Of a DNA stretch of 33,500 bases, positions 16,263 through 25,911 are shown in pieces. Both the position numbers and the translations under genes were made by a program. Every line of letters begins with the position of its first letter. Positions within the stretch are counted from its first letter, which is position 1. This stretch comes from Symbiodinium natans (lineage: Eukaryota; Sar; Dinophyceae; Suessiales; Symbiodiniaceae), in the NCBI GenBank assembly GCA_905221605.1, contig CAJNDS010002688.1, positions 64,001 through 97,500 on the forward strand, in the 5' to 3' direction. The notes under the pieces are model-generated. The model was not told the DNA's origin. It saw only the letters and a program-made list of their open reading frames with translations, and searched no databases.

Positions 16263-16285
16263 CCCCCCCCCCCCCCCCCCCCCCC
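16263..16285 (+). repeat. Poly-C tract
   Basis: Twenty-three C follow the GAA repeat after a few bases. Confidence 0.95.
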
Positions 16286-16289
16286 GGCA

Positions 16290-16930
16290 AATATCCAAGG
16301 GTTTGGTGGCATCCACCTGCACTGAACATGCAAGGATCATGTGAACTTCAGAACCCGCAACACCCGAGTTTTAGCAGATATCGGCGCAATACCTTGCTCT
16401 TTCATTCTGGAATCCTCTGTCTCCGCGCGAATCTCGGGGTGTGCGCCTGGCACCAAACAGTTAAACACGTCGTGAGTTCTGAAAGATTTTGGCCTTTTTT
16501 TGGGTGGCCTAAGTGGGGACCGCTCTAATTTTGAGACCTACCCATGTGTTGTCAAAGGTTTGGCAGCGAGCCTCGAAACCGTCCTTACAAAATGACCTTG
16601 CAAGAGTGGTTCCTTGCAAGGGTGGTTCCAAGGGGGCCCGAATTCAGGGCACCTTTTTTGGGTCCCATATGTAGTACTGTTCTGCAGGCCCTCATGTACT
16701 CTGTGGTGCTTTACTGTAACTTTAGATCCTTAGCCTTTTTGGGTTTATTGGGTTTCTTAATAAGGCAGCTGCCCCACGGCAATGAAAAACAAGGCAGCTA
16801 GAAAGTAAATTTCTAGCTACCATGCTAAGTGCATCCAAGTTTAGAGAACTACCCATATGCATGGCCGGGTGCGGAGTGGGGTACGCTGCCCTGCCACAGG
16901 TCGAGACACTCGCAACTTGCGAGCGTGTGC
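16290..16930. other. Intron-like unique sequence
   Basis: No recognisable exon or element between loop-2 exon parts. An 85-codon frame at 16544-16801 has no known motif, and nothing else supports it. Confidence 0.35.
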
Positions 16931-17226
16931 CAGATTTAGGGTTTAGGGTTTAGGGTCTAGGGTTTTTGGAGGATCGTACTTGAAGTTTCGTTTGGGCGCT
17001 TGCAAATAAAGTTATAAGCATCCTAGAACAGGTTTTAATCATCTTTGCCCTAAACCCTAAACCCTAAACCCAAAACCCTAAGACCCTAAACCCTAAACCC
17101 TGAACCCTACATAAAGCCAAGCACCCCACGAATCTCCGCAAGTTTTCACGGCATGGTGATTGGGCTGCAGCAGTGCACGGACACGTGCAGGGAGCACGGT
17201 GGCAGCTTCATCCGGCAGGCCCCGTA

Positions 17227-17636
17227 CTTCTATTACTATTTTTATCATTGTTATTATTAATATTATTGTTATTATTGTTATTATGATAATGATTATCATT
17301 ATTATGATTATTATGATTACTATGAGTATTATGATTATTATGATTAGTATGATTGTTAGGATTGTTATGATTCTTATGATTTTTATGATTATTATGATTA
17401 TCATGATTATTATGATTATTATGATTATTATGATTACTATGATTATTTTGATTATTATGATTATTATGATTATTATGATTATTATGATTATTATGATGAT
17501 TATGATTATTATGATTATTATGATGATTATGATTATTATGATTATTATGATTATTGTGATTATTGTGATTATTGTGATGATTATGATTAGATTATTCTGA
17601 TTATTATGATTATTCTGATGATTCTGATTAGATTGA
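17227..17636 (+). repeat. ATTATTATG minisatellite
   Basis: Imperfect GATTATTAT/ATG units for 410 bases, inside the intron before loop 2. The Ile/Met-rich frames are repeat artefacts. Confidence 0.95.
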
Positions 17637-18020
17637 TTGCACAGTGCTGGCAGAGACGAAAGCACATCATGCCTGGCATGCGCTTTTTTGATTTCAGATG
17701 GTCAACACAGACGAGACGAAGCAGATGGAAGCAGCCAGGCCTGTGCAGATTCAAGCTATCCAGTTTGTTGTCAGCCGAGACTTGGGTGTCTAGCAGCGGA
17801 CTGGGCGTCCTAGAGAATTCAGCACCTGGATATCTCAAAGCTTAAACGCAGCACGCAGTAGATCGAAGGTAACTCCTCGGCAGTCTCACAGGCAACGCCC
17901 GCAGCAGTAGCGCTGCCGCAAAGCCCTACGCACCATATCAAGCTCGTATCCTTAACCCCTAAACCCCAAACCCCAAACCCCAAACCCTAAACCCTAAACC
18001 CTAAACCCTAAACCTTATAG

Positions 18021-18096
18021 AAGCCCCGAGCCTCCACTTGCCGCAAGGCGCGGGCGAAAGCTGTTTGGGCGGACGCTCATCAACATCTTCCAGCAG
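18021..18096 (+). CDS. Myosin loop 2 exon (AARRGRK...LINIFQQ)
   Basis: After TTATAG one frame reads SPEPPLAARRGRKLFGRTLI and NIFQQ. A basic loop followed by TVxxxFxxQL is usual in myosins at the actin-binding loop 2. With a GC donor (CAGCAG|GCCGG) it joins ELNELCSTLE at 18697, giving the consensus spacing F-x-x-x-L-x-x-L. It lies between CCCTAAA and TTTAGGG arrays. Confidence 0.62.
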
Positions 18097-18244
18097 GCCG
18101 GAGCAATTTTTGGGGTTTAGGGTTTCGGGGTTTAGGGTTTAGGGTTTGGGGTTTAGGGTTTAGGGTTTTGGGATTAGGGTTTGGTGTTTAGGGTTTCAGG
18201 ATATGAGCCTGATGTGGGGCGTAGGGTCATGAGTCACGAGTATG

Positions 18245-18364
18245 TTATAAAGGCCGGTGGTTTCTTTATCTGTTACCCTTATACGTTAATATAGCCCCTA
18301 GATATCCTAATAAGAATCCCCTACATAACAGAAACCCTACTTAAGGAGACCACCAGCCAACATA
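18245..18364. mobile_element. Foldback element with 9-bp target duplication
   Basis: ACGAGTATG is at 18236-18244 and 18365-18373. The termini TTATAAAGGCCGGTGGTTTC and GAGACCACCAGCCAACATA are inverted with a few mismatches. A 9-base duplication is typical of Mutator-like DNA transposons, so this may be a non-autonomous member (inference). Confidence 0.68.
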
Positions 18365-18480
18365 ACGAGTATGATCTGATATGCTACATTGTCTGAGCAT
18401 GTGTTACGTCATTTTGCAAGCTGTGATATGATATGCAATGATATGACGTTAGTTTCTAACAGCAATAGTAAAGGGGTGTG

Positions 18481-18600
18481 TGGGTATATATATATATACA
18501 TATCTATACGCGTACCTGCACACTCGCACACACACATGTATTTATGTATGTATGTATGTCTGTATGTATGTCTGTATGTATGTATGTATATATATATATG
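18481..18600 (+). repeat. TA and TATG microsatellite
   Basis: TATATA, then TATG/TCTG units, in the intron before ELNELC. Confidence 0.9.
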
Positions 18601-18696
18601 TATATGTAGAAATACAAACACATGTATGTATACAGATATGCAAGATGCGAATCTCTGACTTACGAGCCCTCCTGCACAGACGCCAGACTTTGCCAG

Positions 18697-18742
18697 GAGC
18701 TGAACGAGCTTTGCTCGACGCTGGAAGCCAGAGACTGCCAGG
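18697..18742 (+). CDS. Myosin exon ELNELCSTLEARDCQ
   Basis: After TTTGCCAG the frame reads ELNELCSTLEARDCQ, the counterpart of SLNxLMxxLxxT just before the FIRCIKPN strand. A GC donor (CCAGG|GCCTTAC) joins it in phase with GRHIRC at 18927. A TTTAGGG array of about 135 bases fills the intron. Confidence 0.78.
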
Positions 18743-18926
18743 GCCTTACCACGAATCAGCGGGGCGGTCTAGGGTTTAGGGTTTAGGGTTTAGGGTGTAG
18801 GGTTTAGGGTTTAGGGTTTAGGGTTCTGGTTTAAGGTTTAGGGATAGGGTTTAGGGTTTAGGGTTTGGGGTTTAGGGTTTAGAGTTTAGGGTTTAGGGTT
18901 TAGGGTTGTGGGCGTCCCTTGTGCAG

Positions 18927-18964
18927 GCCGGCACATTCGCTGCCTGAGACCGAATGATGAACAG
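18927..18964 (+). CDS. Myosin exon RHIRCLRPNDEQ
   Basis: After GTGCAG the frame reads RHIRCLRPNDEQ, which is the myosin hallmark HFIRCIKPNxxK, and ends at CAG|GTGGGA, a standard GT donor. It is only 38 bases long. Confidence 0.85.
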
Positions 18965-19068
18965 GTGGGAGCTTAAAACCCTAATTTCGAAACCCGCTGA
19001 CCCTAAACCCTAAAGCCTCAACCCTAAACCCTAAACCCTTGAAAGCCATACCAGAAGCCCTGTTCCAG

Positions 19069-19131
19069 AAGCCCTTGTTCTTCGACGACAAGTCTATGCT
19101 TCGGCAATGCCGCTATAGTGGGTTGCTCGAG
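19069..19131 (+). CDS. Myosin exon KPLFFDD...RYSGLLE
   Basis: After TGTTCCAG the frame reads KPLFFDDKSMLRQCRYSGLL plus E. Myosins have KPxxFDxxxVxxQLRYxGVLE directly after the KPN motif. The exon ends at GAG|GCAGGG (GC donor) and the next begins with ATRIRRQGY, so the junction restores LLE-ATRIRR. The string CCAGAAGCCCT occurs twice at the acceptor (19052 and 19066). Confidence 0.87.
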
Positions 19132-19187
19132 GCAGGGATGAGAACGCGGTGTGTCAGGGTCTAGGGTTTAGGGTTTAGGGTTTAGGG

Positions 19188-19285
19188 CCTCCTGCTCTCC
19201 AACCACGCAAGGGCAGGCGCACGCATGAAGACCTGCACGTGGGGTAGAGCCATATTGTGCCGCAAAATTAGGGTCCCTTTTCGGG
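19188..19285 (-). pseudogene. Inverted partial copy of the VFMRAPALAW exon
   Basis: These 98 bases are the exact reverse complement of 26952-27049. They hold 15 codons of the lever-arm exon and 53 bases of its upstream intron, in antisense within the intron between the GLLE and TRIRRQ exons. TTTAGGG repeats abut both ends here, while the source continues into more exon. Confidence 0.88.
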
Positions 19286-19558
19286 GTTAGGGTTTAGGGT
19301 TTCGGGTTTAGGGTTTAGGGTTTAGGGTGTAGGGTGTAGGGTTTAGGGTTTAGGGTTTAGGGTTTAGGGTTTAGGGTGCCGGGTCTAGGGTCTAGGGTTT
19401 AGGGTTTAGCATAGGTTTTAGAGTTTAGGGTTGCTTCGGGGGCAGTTCCCTGGCATGACGTTTCGGATTGTCGTTGCTGGCTGTCGAGGTACCGTCGCCC
19501 CACCGCAATCCCTAAAACCCTACCCCACAACCCTGAACCCTGAACCCGAAACCCTGTA

Positions 19559-19652
19559 GCAGTCCTTAATAGGGTTTTAGTACCCCCCCCCCCCTCCCCG
19601 CCCCAGTCCTTAATAGGGATTATAGGGTTAATATAAGGAGGAACATCCCAAC
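19559..19652. mobile_element. Foldback poly-C family, copy 2
   Basis: AGCAGTCCTTAATAGGG, a C run, CAGTCCTTAATAGGGATTA and GGAGGAACATCCCAA are shared with the other copies; the left terminus is shortened. Confidence 0.55.
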
Positions 19653-19747
19653 CTAAAACCTTATGAAGGCCTTGACCCTACGACCCTAAACCCCACTAAG
19701 CCCTATAAAACCCTACTCAGTTCCTGCTTTCTGTGTCCAGCTGCCAG

Positions 19748-19809
19748 GCGACGCGTATCCGAAGGCAGGGCTACGCCCATCGAAGGTCGCTCTCACACTT
19801 TGCATCAAG
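19748..19809 (+). CDS. Myosin exon ATRIRRQGYAHRR
   Basis: After GCTGCCAG the frame reads ATRIRRQGYAHRRSLSHFAS, ending in AG of an Arg codon. It matches ETxRIRRxGYPxRxxFxxFxxRY at the start of the converter. The donor is AG|GCTCGC (GC type). Splicing to 20444 gives SR-YALLLATPE. The intron holds two copies of the poly-C foldback family and long CCCTAAA arrays. Confidence 0.87.
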
Positions 19810-19969
19810 GCTCGCTGCTCTTGCTGCGTTGGGGTTGAGAGTTTGGTTTCTTTTTTGGGTTTCGGTGAGTGCCTGTGAGGTTTCCGTTCAAAAAGTGGCG
19901 AGAGCGGATCTGGGTGTCCGTTTGAGGATACGGGCAGCAAAGGGGCTAGCTACGCCCTGAGCCCTAAAA

Positions 19970-20082
19970 CTTGAGATGTTCCCCCTTATACTAACAGTCC
20001 TTAATAGTGTGTTTCGGCCCCCCCCCCCCCCCCCCAGTCCTTAATAGGGATTATAGGGTTAGTAGAAGGGGGAACGTCCCAA
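19970..20082. mobile_element. Foldback poly-C family, copy 3
   Basis: TTGAGATGTTCCCCCTTATA at the left and AAGGGGGAACGTCCCAA at the right are inverted. TAACAGTCCTTAATAG and a C run of about 18 lie inside. Same intron of the myosin gene as copy 2. Confidence 0.66.
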
Positions 20083-20443
20083 CCTAAAGCCCTAAACCCT
20101 AAACCCTAAACCCTAAACCCTGAACCCTGAACCCTGAACCCTGAACCCTAAACCCTAAACCCTCAACCCTAAACCCTATGAAGGCCTTGACCCTAAGACC
20201 CTAAACCCGACTAAGCCCTATAAAACCCTAGACCCTACGAAGCCCGAAGCCGCGACGCCCTACATCTCCCAAACCCTGACCCGAACCCTAAACCCTAAAC
20301 CCCAAACCCCAAACCCCAAACCCCAAACCCCAAACCCCAAACCCCAAACCCCAAACCCAAACCCCAAACCCCAAACCCCAAACCCCAAACCCCAAACCCT
20401 AAACCCTAAACCCTAAACCCTAAACCCTAAACCCTAACCCCAG

Positions 20444-20487
20444 GTACGCACTACTTCTGGCCACTCCAGAGGCCTCTGCCGCAACCG
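20444..20487 (+). CDS. Myosin exon YALLLATPEASAAT
   Basis: After CCCCAG the frame reads YALLLATPEASAAT. It completes the conserved F-x-x-R-Y-x-x-L of the converter. The acceptor AG is the last variant unit of a CCCTAAA array. The donor is ACCG|GTTTCT. Phase agrees with VELARMLPP at 23196. Confidence 0.75.
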
Positions 20488-20691
20488 GTTTCTAAAACCC
20501 TGCTTCTAAGGTCAGCCCTAAACCCTAAACCCTAAACCCTAAACCCTAAACCCTAAACCCTAAACCCTAAACCCTAAACCCTAAACCCTAAACCCTAAAC
20601 CCTAAACCCTAAACCCTAAAACCCTAAAACCCTAAACCCTAAACCCTAAACCCTAAACCCTAAACCCTAAACCCTAAACCCTAAACCCTAA

Positions 20692-20760
20692 ACCCGCCCG
20701 CCACCCCACTCTCTTGTCTTTTGGGGTAGGCGGGCGCTGGTCGAGCGCTCAGTGAGACCC
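20692..20760 (+). repeat. Duplicated module CCGCCCGCCACCCC..., copy 1
   Basis: CCCGCCCGCCACCCC, GGGTAGGCGGGCGC and TCGAGCGCTCAG follow a CCCTAAA array. The same order is at 23563-23625, again directly after an array. Confidence 0.7.
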
Positions 20761-20965
20761 TGCGAGGGAGCCCCAGGCGGGCGACCGAGCTGGCCTCCAG
20801 GCTGGCTTACCCTCCAGGCAGGCACAGGCCGTTGTCACTTTTTTTTTTTTTTTCCCTAAACCTCAGCTGTGCGCGCCTGGGACGGCCCCTTGAAACCCCT
20901 GTCCATCACCCCCGTCCGCTGGACTGGAGGGGACCAGGGGCCGTTTTGTTGAGGCAGGCAGGGCC

Positions 20966-21360
20966 CTGATGGCCCTGGCCCTGCCCTGGCCCTGGCCCTG
21001 GCCCTGGCTCTGGCCCTGGGCCTGGCCCTGGGCCTGGCTGGCCCTGGCCCTGGCCCTGGCGCTGGCCCTGGCCCTGGCCCTGGCCCTGGCCCTGACCCTG
21101 GCCGCCCTGGCTTTGGCCCTGGTTCTGGCCCTGGCCCTGCCCTGGCCCTGCCCTGGCCCTGGCCCTGGCCCTGGCCCTGACCCTGGCCCTGGCTTGGCGC
21201 AAGGGGGTAACTCAGGCCAAGCGGCCAGGGCCAGGACCGCAAAACTAGTCAGGGCGGGTCAGGCCCAAAGCCAGGAGGCGGGGGCCAGGGCCAGGGCCGG
21301 GCCAGGGCCAGGAGGCGGGGGCCAGGGCCAGGCCAGGCCCAGGGCCAGGACAGGGGCCAC
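20966..21360. repeat. GGCCCT minisatellite with inverted halves
   Basis: GGCCCT units run to about 21196, then the complementary GGGCCA units run from about 21220 to 21360. The halves could form one long GC hairpin. The Ala/Leu/Trp-Pro and Gly-Gln frames are repeat artefacts. Confidence 0.9.
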
Positions 21361-21399
21361 AACGGCTGGGCCAGGGCAAGCTGTCCGCACACCAGTTTG

Positions 21400-21750
21400 T
21401 GTCTGTTTCGGGGCTCTCCCTCTGGCTTTAGCCCCTTCGCACCAACCCAATCTGTCCTGCCTCGCTTCCGTTTGCTGCAACTTTGTGCCTGGTCCTGACC
21501 CTGGTTCGGCACCCCACCTTACCCCGTTCGCGCCAAGCCAAGCTACCAGCCCTGTTTTCGTGGTTTTTTTGGTTAACCCAAGCTGTTCACTGTGTGTTCT
21601 TCCTGGCTGGAGCCCCTTCGCGCCAACCAAGCCTCGCTGCCTTTCTCTGTTCCTGGCCCATCCCTTAGCCCCTTCGCGCCAACCCAAGCTGTCTTCACAG
21701 ACCCTGCCTCGTTTGCGTCTGCTGCAGCTTTGCGCCTGGTCCACGCACCT
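21400..21750 (+). repeat. Degenerate repeat with CCC(C)TTCGCGCCAA
   Basis: AGCCCCTTCGCGCCAACC or a variant is seen near 21430, 21520, 21612 and 21668. GCTGCAACTTTGTGCCTGGT recurs changed near 21722. It appears to be an old tandem repeat. Confidence 0.5.
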
Positions 21751-22045
21751 TGTGGCAATCCGCAAAAAGGGTGTGAGTGCTGACTCATGTGATGCTTTGT
21801 AAAAAAATAAAAGGTCTTAACTCCTTGAGAGTTGTAAGTGGGCGGTCTTGGGGTGGGTAGGTCTGCAGACTACCGCGCGCTCCCAAAGCGCGCTCCCGTC
21901 TGGCACGCCCTAAACCCTAAACCCTAAACCCTAACCCGAAACCCTAAACCCTAAACCCTAAACCCTAAACCCTAAACCCTAAAGCCTAAACCCTAAACCC
22001 TAAACCCTAAACCCTAAACCCTAAACCCTAAACCCTAAACCCTAC

Positions 22046-22155
22046 ATGGTCCCTTACCCTTGTTTATAGGCATCCGAAGTATGGGCCCTTATTAGAGGTA
22101 GTGTATAGAAGGGTTATATAGCAAGGGACCCAAATGTGGCCATACTTCGGATCTC
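22046..22155. mobile_element. Nested inverted repeat, possible foldback element
   Basis: GGTCCCTTACCCTTGTTTATA pairs with ATATAGCAAGGGACC, and ATCCGAAGTATGG with CCATACTTCGGAT, in an interleaved way. A lone GCACCCATGAAATTCC terminus of the GGTTCATG family is at 22264. Confidence 0.5.
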
Positions 22156-23195
22156 CTGTTATAAGTAGGGTTTTCAGTTGTAGGTAGGATTGCCAGTAGG
22201 GCTGTAAGTCGGGTAACTATGGTTTTAACCTTATTTTGGTTCCTATACAACCTTACTTCTAAGCACCCATGAAATTCCGAGCAAGCCTGAAACCCGTGGC
22301 TTGTTCGGTCATGTTCTCAAGCTAGTTGGGCTTGTTGGGCCTTCAGCAGAGGATTTAGGGCTTGGGGGTTGTTAGGGCTGAAAGTTTAGGGCTTTGGGGC
22401 GTTCGGGTCTATACGGACAGTTCTCTGCATGGTCATCTCCTGTTTGGTGTCCCTGTTACACGTTGGGAAGGATCATAACTTCGAGAACTGACCACCCTAC
22501 TTAGCCAACAGTTCAACGTTAAACTTTTTGGGCTTCCTTATTTAGTAGGAATAATATTCAGCAGGAATAACAAAGCTTAACCTTTTTTTCCTCAGTTATT
22601 GGAGAAGAAAGCCACAAACGAGTCAGGCTCGACGTGGGGCCCGACGCACGATGGCCTGGGCCTCGGACGTCTGAAGATGAGGAGGGAGGAAGAGCCAGTA
22701 AACCCCCCCCCCCCCACAACCCCCAAAACTTCTAGCCCATAAACCCCATAAACCCCATACACCCCATAAACCCCATAAACCCCATAAACCCATAAACCCC
22801 TGAACCCCTAAACCCGAAAACCCCTACAACCCTAAAACCCTGAAGCCCTGACCCTAAACCCTAAACCACCGCCCTGTATGTGCTCCCTGTTTGATGTTCA
22901 TTTTGGGCAGGGCAGTGCGAGTTCATATTATTGGGTCCTCGAGGGAGACCCTAAACCCTGAACCCGAAACCTTTAACCCCGAAACCCTAAACCCTAAACC
23001 CTAAACCCTAAACCCTAAACCCTAAACCCTTAACCCTTAACCCTTAAACCCCTAAACCCTAAACCCTAAACCCTAAACCCTAAACCCTAAACCCTAAACC
23101 CTAAACCTTAAACCTTTAAACTTTAAACCCGAAACCCTAAACCCTCAACCCTCAACCCTAAACCCTAAACCCCTCCCCTGAATGACCCTACAAAG

Positions 23196-23254
23196 TGGAG
23201 CTTGCCAGGATGCTCCCGCCTGCATTGCCATCAGCGAGGCTGGGCTTGGAGTCT
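23196..23254 (+). CDS. Probable myosin exon VELARMLPPALPSARLGLES
   Basis: After CTACAAAG, in the phase left by the previous exon, the frame reads VELARMLPPALPSARLGLES. It fills the stretch between RYxxL and GxTKVF, where myosins have a helix and short linker. A GC donor (TCT|GCTACGGG) gives phase 0 for VAAFGG at 25013; the intron then runs into a TTTAGGG array. Another frame is open too, so confidence is moderate. Confidence 0.5.
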
Positions 23255-23562
23255 GCTACGGGTTTAGGGTTTAGGGTTTAGGGTTTGGGGTTTAGGGTTT
23301 AGGGTTTAGGGTTTAGGGTTTAGGGTTTAGGGCGGGTGCTTCTCCTATGACAGGCGAGACATTTTAAAAACAGGGGTCCCTTAGGATGTCTAAGGCTAAA
23401 CCCCAAACCCCAAATCCTAAATCCTAAACCCTTGAAACTTGAAACCCTAAACCCTATACCCTACACCCTAAACCCTAAACCCTAAACCCTAAGCCCTATA
23501 AACCCTATAAACCCTATAAACCCTAAACCCTAAACCCTAAACCCTAAACCCTAAACCCTAAA

Positions 23563-23625
23563 CCCGCCCGCCACCCCTCTCACCTCTGTTGGGTAGGCGG
23601 GCGCAGTCGAGCGCTCAGCGAGACC
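23563..23625 (+). repeat. Duplicated module CCGCCCGCCACCCC..., copy 2
   Basis: Matches 20692-20760 with small changes, at the same distance from a CCCTAAA array. The G-rich and C-rich parts can pair (CCCGCC / GGCGGG). Confidence 0.7.
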
Positions 23626-23749
23626 ATGGCAGGCTCTGCTTGAGCTGCAGAGCCTGCCCACCGCACCCCTGAGGGGTCGCCTAGCTTGGTCACCAAGCAT
23701 AGTCACTGCAGATATATTATTACCCTAAAACCCTGGAAAGGTCTCCCTC

Positions 23750-24165
23750 GCCTTCCGGGGCTGGCCTTAAAGCCTCCCAGTAAGGGAGGCCTTAAACCCT
23801 TCCAGTAGGCAGGGGGACCTTAAACCCTCCCAGTAGGCGGGGGGGCCTTCCAGCAGGAGTCGGAAGGGGCCTTAAACCCTCCCAGTAAGCAGGGCCTTAA
23901 ACCCTTCTAGTAGCGAGGGGGCCTTAAACTCTCCCAGTAAGCAGGGGTGCCTAAACCCTTCCAGTAGGCAGGGGACCTTAAACCCTCCCAGCAAGCGGGG
24001 GGCCTTAAACCCTCCCAGTCAGCAGCGGAGTCTTAAACCCTCTAAGCAGCGGAGCCTTAAACCCTCCCAGTAAGGGACGCCTTAAACCCTTCCAGTAGGC
24101 GGCGGACCTTAAACTCTCCAGTAAGCAGCAGGGCCCTTGACCCTTCCAGTAAGCGGCAAGGCCCT
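23750..24165 (+). repeat. 26-28 bp tandem repeat CCTTAAACCCTCCCAGTA
   Basis: At least 14 units of CCTTAAACCCTCCCAGTAAG plus a G-rich tail. TTAAACCC suggests a telomere unit at its origin. Confidence 0.85.
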
Positions 24166-24199
24166 GAAGGAGTATCCATTGCCTTATGGCCCTCAACTA

Positions 24200-24665
24200 G
24201 CTGAGTTTTCTATGAGAGGGCTCTTCGGCCCAGACCGTCCCCTTCCTTTGTTTTGGCCCCAAGTGAGCCCCAAGCTGCAACCTTTCCACGCCTGAATTTT
24301 CTATGAGAGGGCCCTTCGGCCCAGACCGTCCCGTTCGCAACAACCTGATGGGGTCTCCTTTGTCTTGGCCCCAAGTGAGCCCCAAGCTGCAACCTTTTCA
24401 CGCCTGAATTTTCTATGAGAGGGCCCTTCGGCCCAGACCGTCCCGTTCGCAACAACCTGAAGGGGTCTCCTTTGTCTTGGCCCCAAGTGAGCCCCAAGCT
24501 GCAGCCTTTTCACGCCTGAATTTTCTATGAGAGGGCCCTTCGGCCCAGACCGTCCCCTTCGCAACAACCTGAAGGGGTCTCCTTTGTCTTGGCCCCAAGT
24601 GAGCCCCAAGCTGCAACCTATCCTCGCCTGAGTTTTCCATGAGAGGGCCCTTCAGACCGTCCCCT
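24200..24665 (+). repeat. 112-bp tandem repeat, five copies
   Basis: CTATGAGAGGGCCCTTCGG begins at 24301, 24413 and 24525, with altered forms at 24210 and 24636. The period is 112, except a 21-base deletion in the first unit. The minus-strand open frames are periodic, with no domain. Confidence 0.9.
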
Positions 24666-25012
24666 TCGCAAAACGTAAAGGGGTGGCCCAAAGTTCCAAG
24701 TGACCCAGAAGTCCAATCCTTGAAGGCTTGGATTGCTCGCTGGAGCTTCCTCGTCTTCGAGATTTTGCCCAGCCGTTCGAAGTCCGAAGTTTCTTCAGCG
24801 TCCTCTCATGAGATATGCGACGTGTGAGTTGTGAATGGTTGGCTTGGTTTGGGCTGGCTCCGGTTTGGTTTCGCTTTGAGTTGTGATTGGGTGGCCTTGG
24901 GGTGGGCGTGTCTTCACACTATTGCGTTCAGCTGACCCGTGCTACACCCTAAACCGTAAACCCTAAACCCTAAACCCTAAACCCCAAACGGACACGATCT
25001 CCCCAACTTCAG

Positions 25013-25066
25013 GTGGCAGCGTTTGGCGGCGTCTCTCGCGACGACCTGCGGATCGGGGCGACCAAG
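25013..25066 (+). CDS. Myosin exon VAAFGGVSRDDLRIGATK
   Basis: After CTTCAG the frame reads VAAFGGVSRDDLRIGATK. Myosins have YQxGKTKVFxR here. A GC donor directly after the Lys codon (AAG|GCCATC) joins VFMRAP at 27005, restoring GATK-VFMR exactly. The frame stays open beyond the donor up to a TTTAGGG array. Confidence 0.82.
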
Positions 25067-25306
25067 GCCATCGGACCCGAGCCGTGGGGAATGGGTTTAG
25101 GGTTGAGGGTTTAGGGTTTAGGGTTAGGGGTTTCGGGTTTAGGGTTTGGGGTTTGGGGTTTGGGTTTTAGGGTTTAGGGTTTGGCGTCTGGGGTTTAGGG
25201 TTTGGGGTTTATAAGGTTTAGGGTTTTCGGAATTGGGTTTAGGGGGCCTGTTAACGAGGATGATTGTAATTGGGCTTCATAAGGGCTGCCCCATAGGGGG
25301 ATGGGG

Positions 25307-25690
25307 CGCAGACGTGCGCACGCACACATGCGCACACGCGCGCGCTCGCACACGCGGACACACGGGCACGCGCACACGCATGCACGCGTGCCGCTCACAG
25401 GCACGCACACGCACACCGCAACTACACGCTCACGCGTAACACGCACGCGCAAACGCGCGCGTGCATGCGCGCACGCATGCGCGCACGCAGACACACAAAC
25501 CCACAGACACATGGACACACAGACCCGCAGACACACAGACACACAGATACGCAGACACACAGACTCGCAGACACACGCACAGGCGCACACATGCACACAC
25601 GCACACACGCAGGCACTCAGACGCACACACGCACACCCGCACTCCCGCACACCCGCGCACACGCAAACGCACACGTACGCGCACACGCTT
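25307..25690 (+). repeat. CA/CG-rich simple repeat
   Basis: Mixtures of CACACG, CGCGCA, ACACAGAC and similar for almost 400 bases; may take Z-DNA form. A CTTA/TTAC pyrimidine tract follows to about 25780. Frames with His-Thr or Cys-Val are artefacts. Confidence 0.92.
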
Positions 25691-25859
25691 TCTTACTTTT
25701 CTTGCTTGCTCACTTACTTTCTTATCTCTCTCTTCTTCACTTACTTACTTCCTTACTTTCTTACTTCCTTACTTACTTACACTTGTTTGACACAGAGTCA
25801 GTCTCGGAGGACTGTGCGTCAATGCTTTCACACTCCAGCACTGGGGACTCAAACAGTCA

Positions 25860-25911
25860 AAACTTCATTGAGCTCTTCATTAGGTTCTTGTCATGCCCGA
25901 TCGAGGTCGCG
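25860..25911 (+). CDS. Possible exon FIELFIRFLSCPIEV
   Basis: After the pyrimidine tract the frame reads NFIELFIRFLSCPIEVA and meets a perfect GTGAGT donor at 25911. It lies between the GATK and VFMR exons, which join perfectly without it. It may be unspliced chance sequence or an alternative exon. Confidence 0.28.

Noticed and set aside
16048-16344. Poly-Ser, poly-Phe and poly-Arg frames
   Set aside because: They translate the GAA and C tracts. Only the part before 16171 on the + strand has independent support (myosin motif).
17093-17665. Ile/Met-rich frames suggesting membrane proteins
   Set aside because: Pure ATTATTATG translation.
20856-21802. Ala/Leu/Pro and Gly/Gln frames of 128-277 codons
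   Set aside because: GGCCCT repeat translation, no domain. The part after 21400 is degenerate repeat.
24005-24691. Overlapping minus-strand frames of about 100 codons
   Set aside because: They follow the 112-bp period and share the same residues; no other sign of coding.
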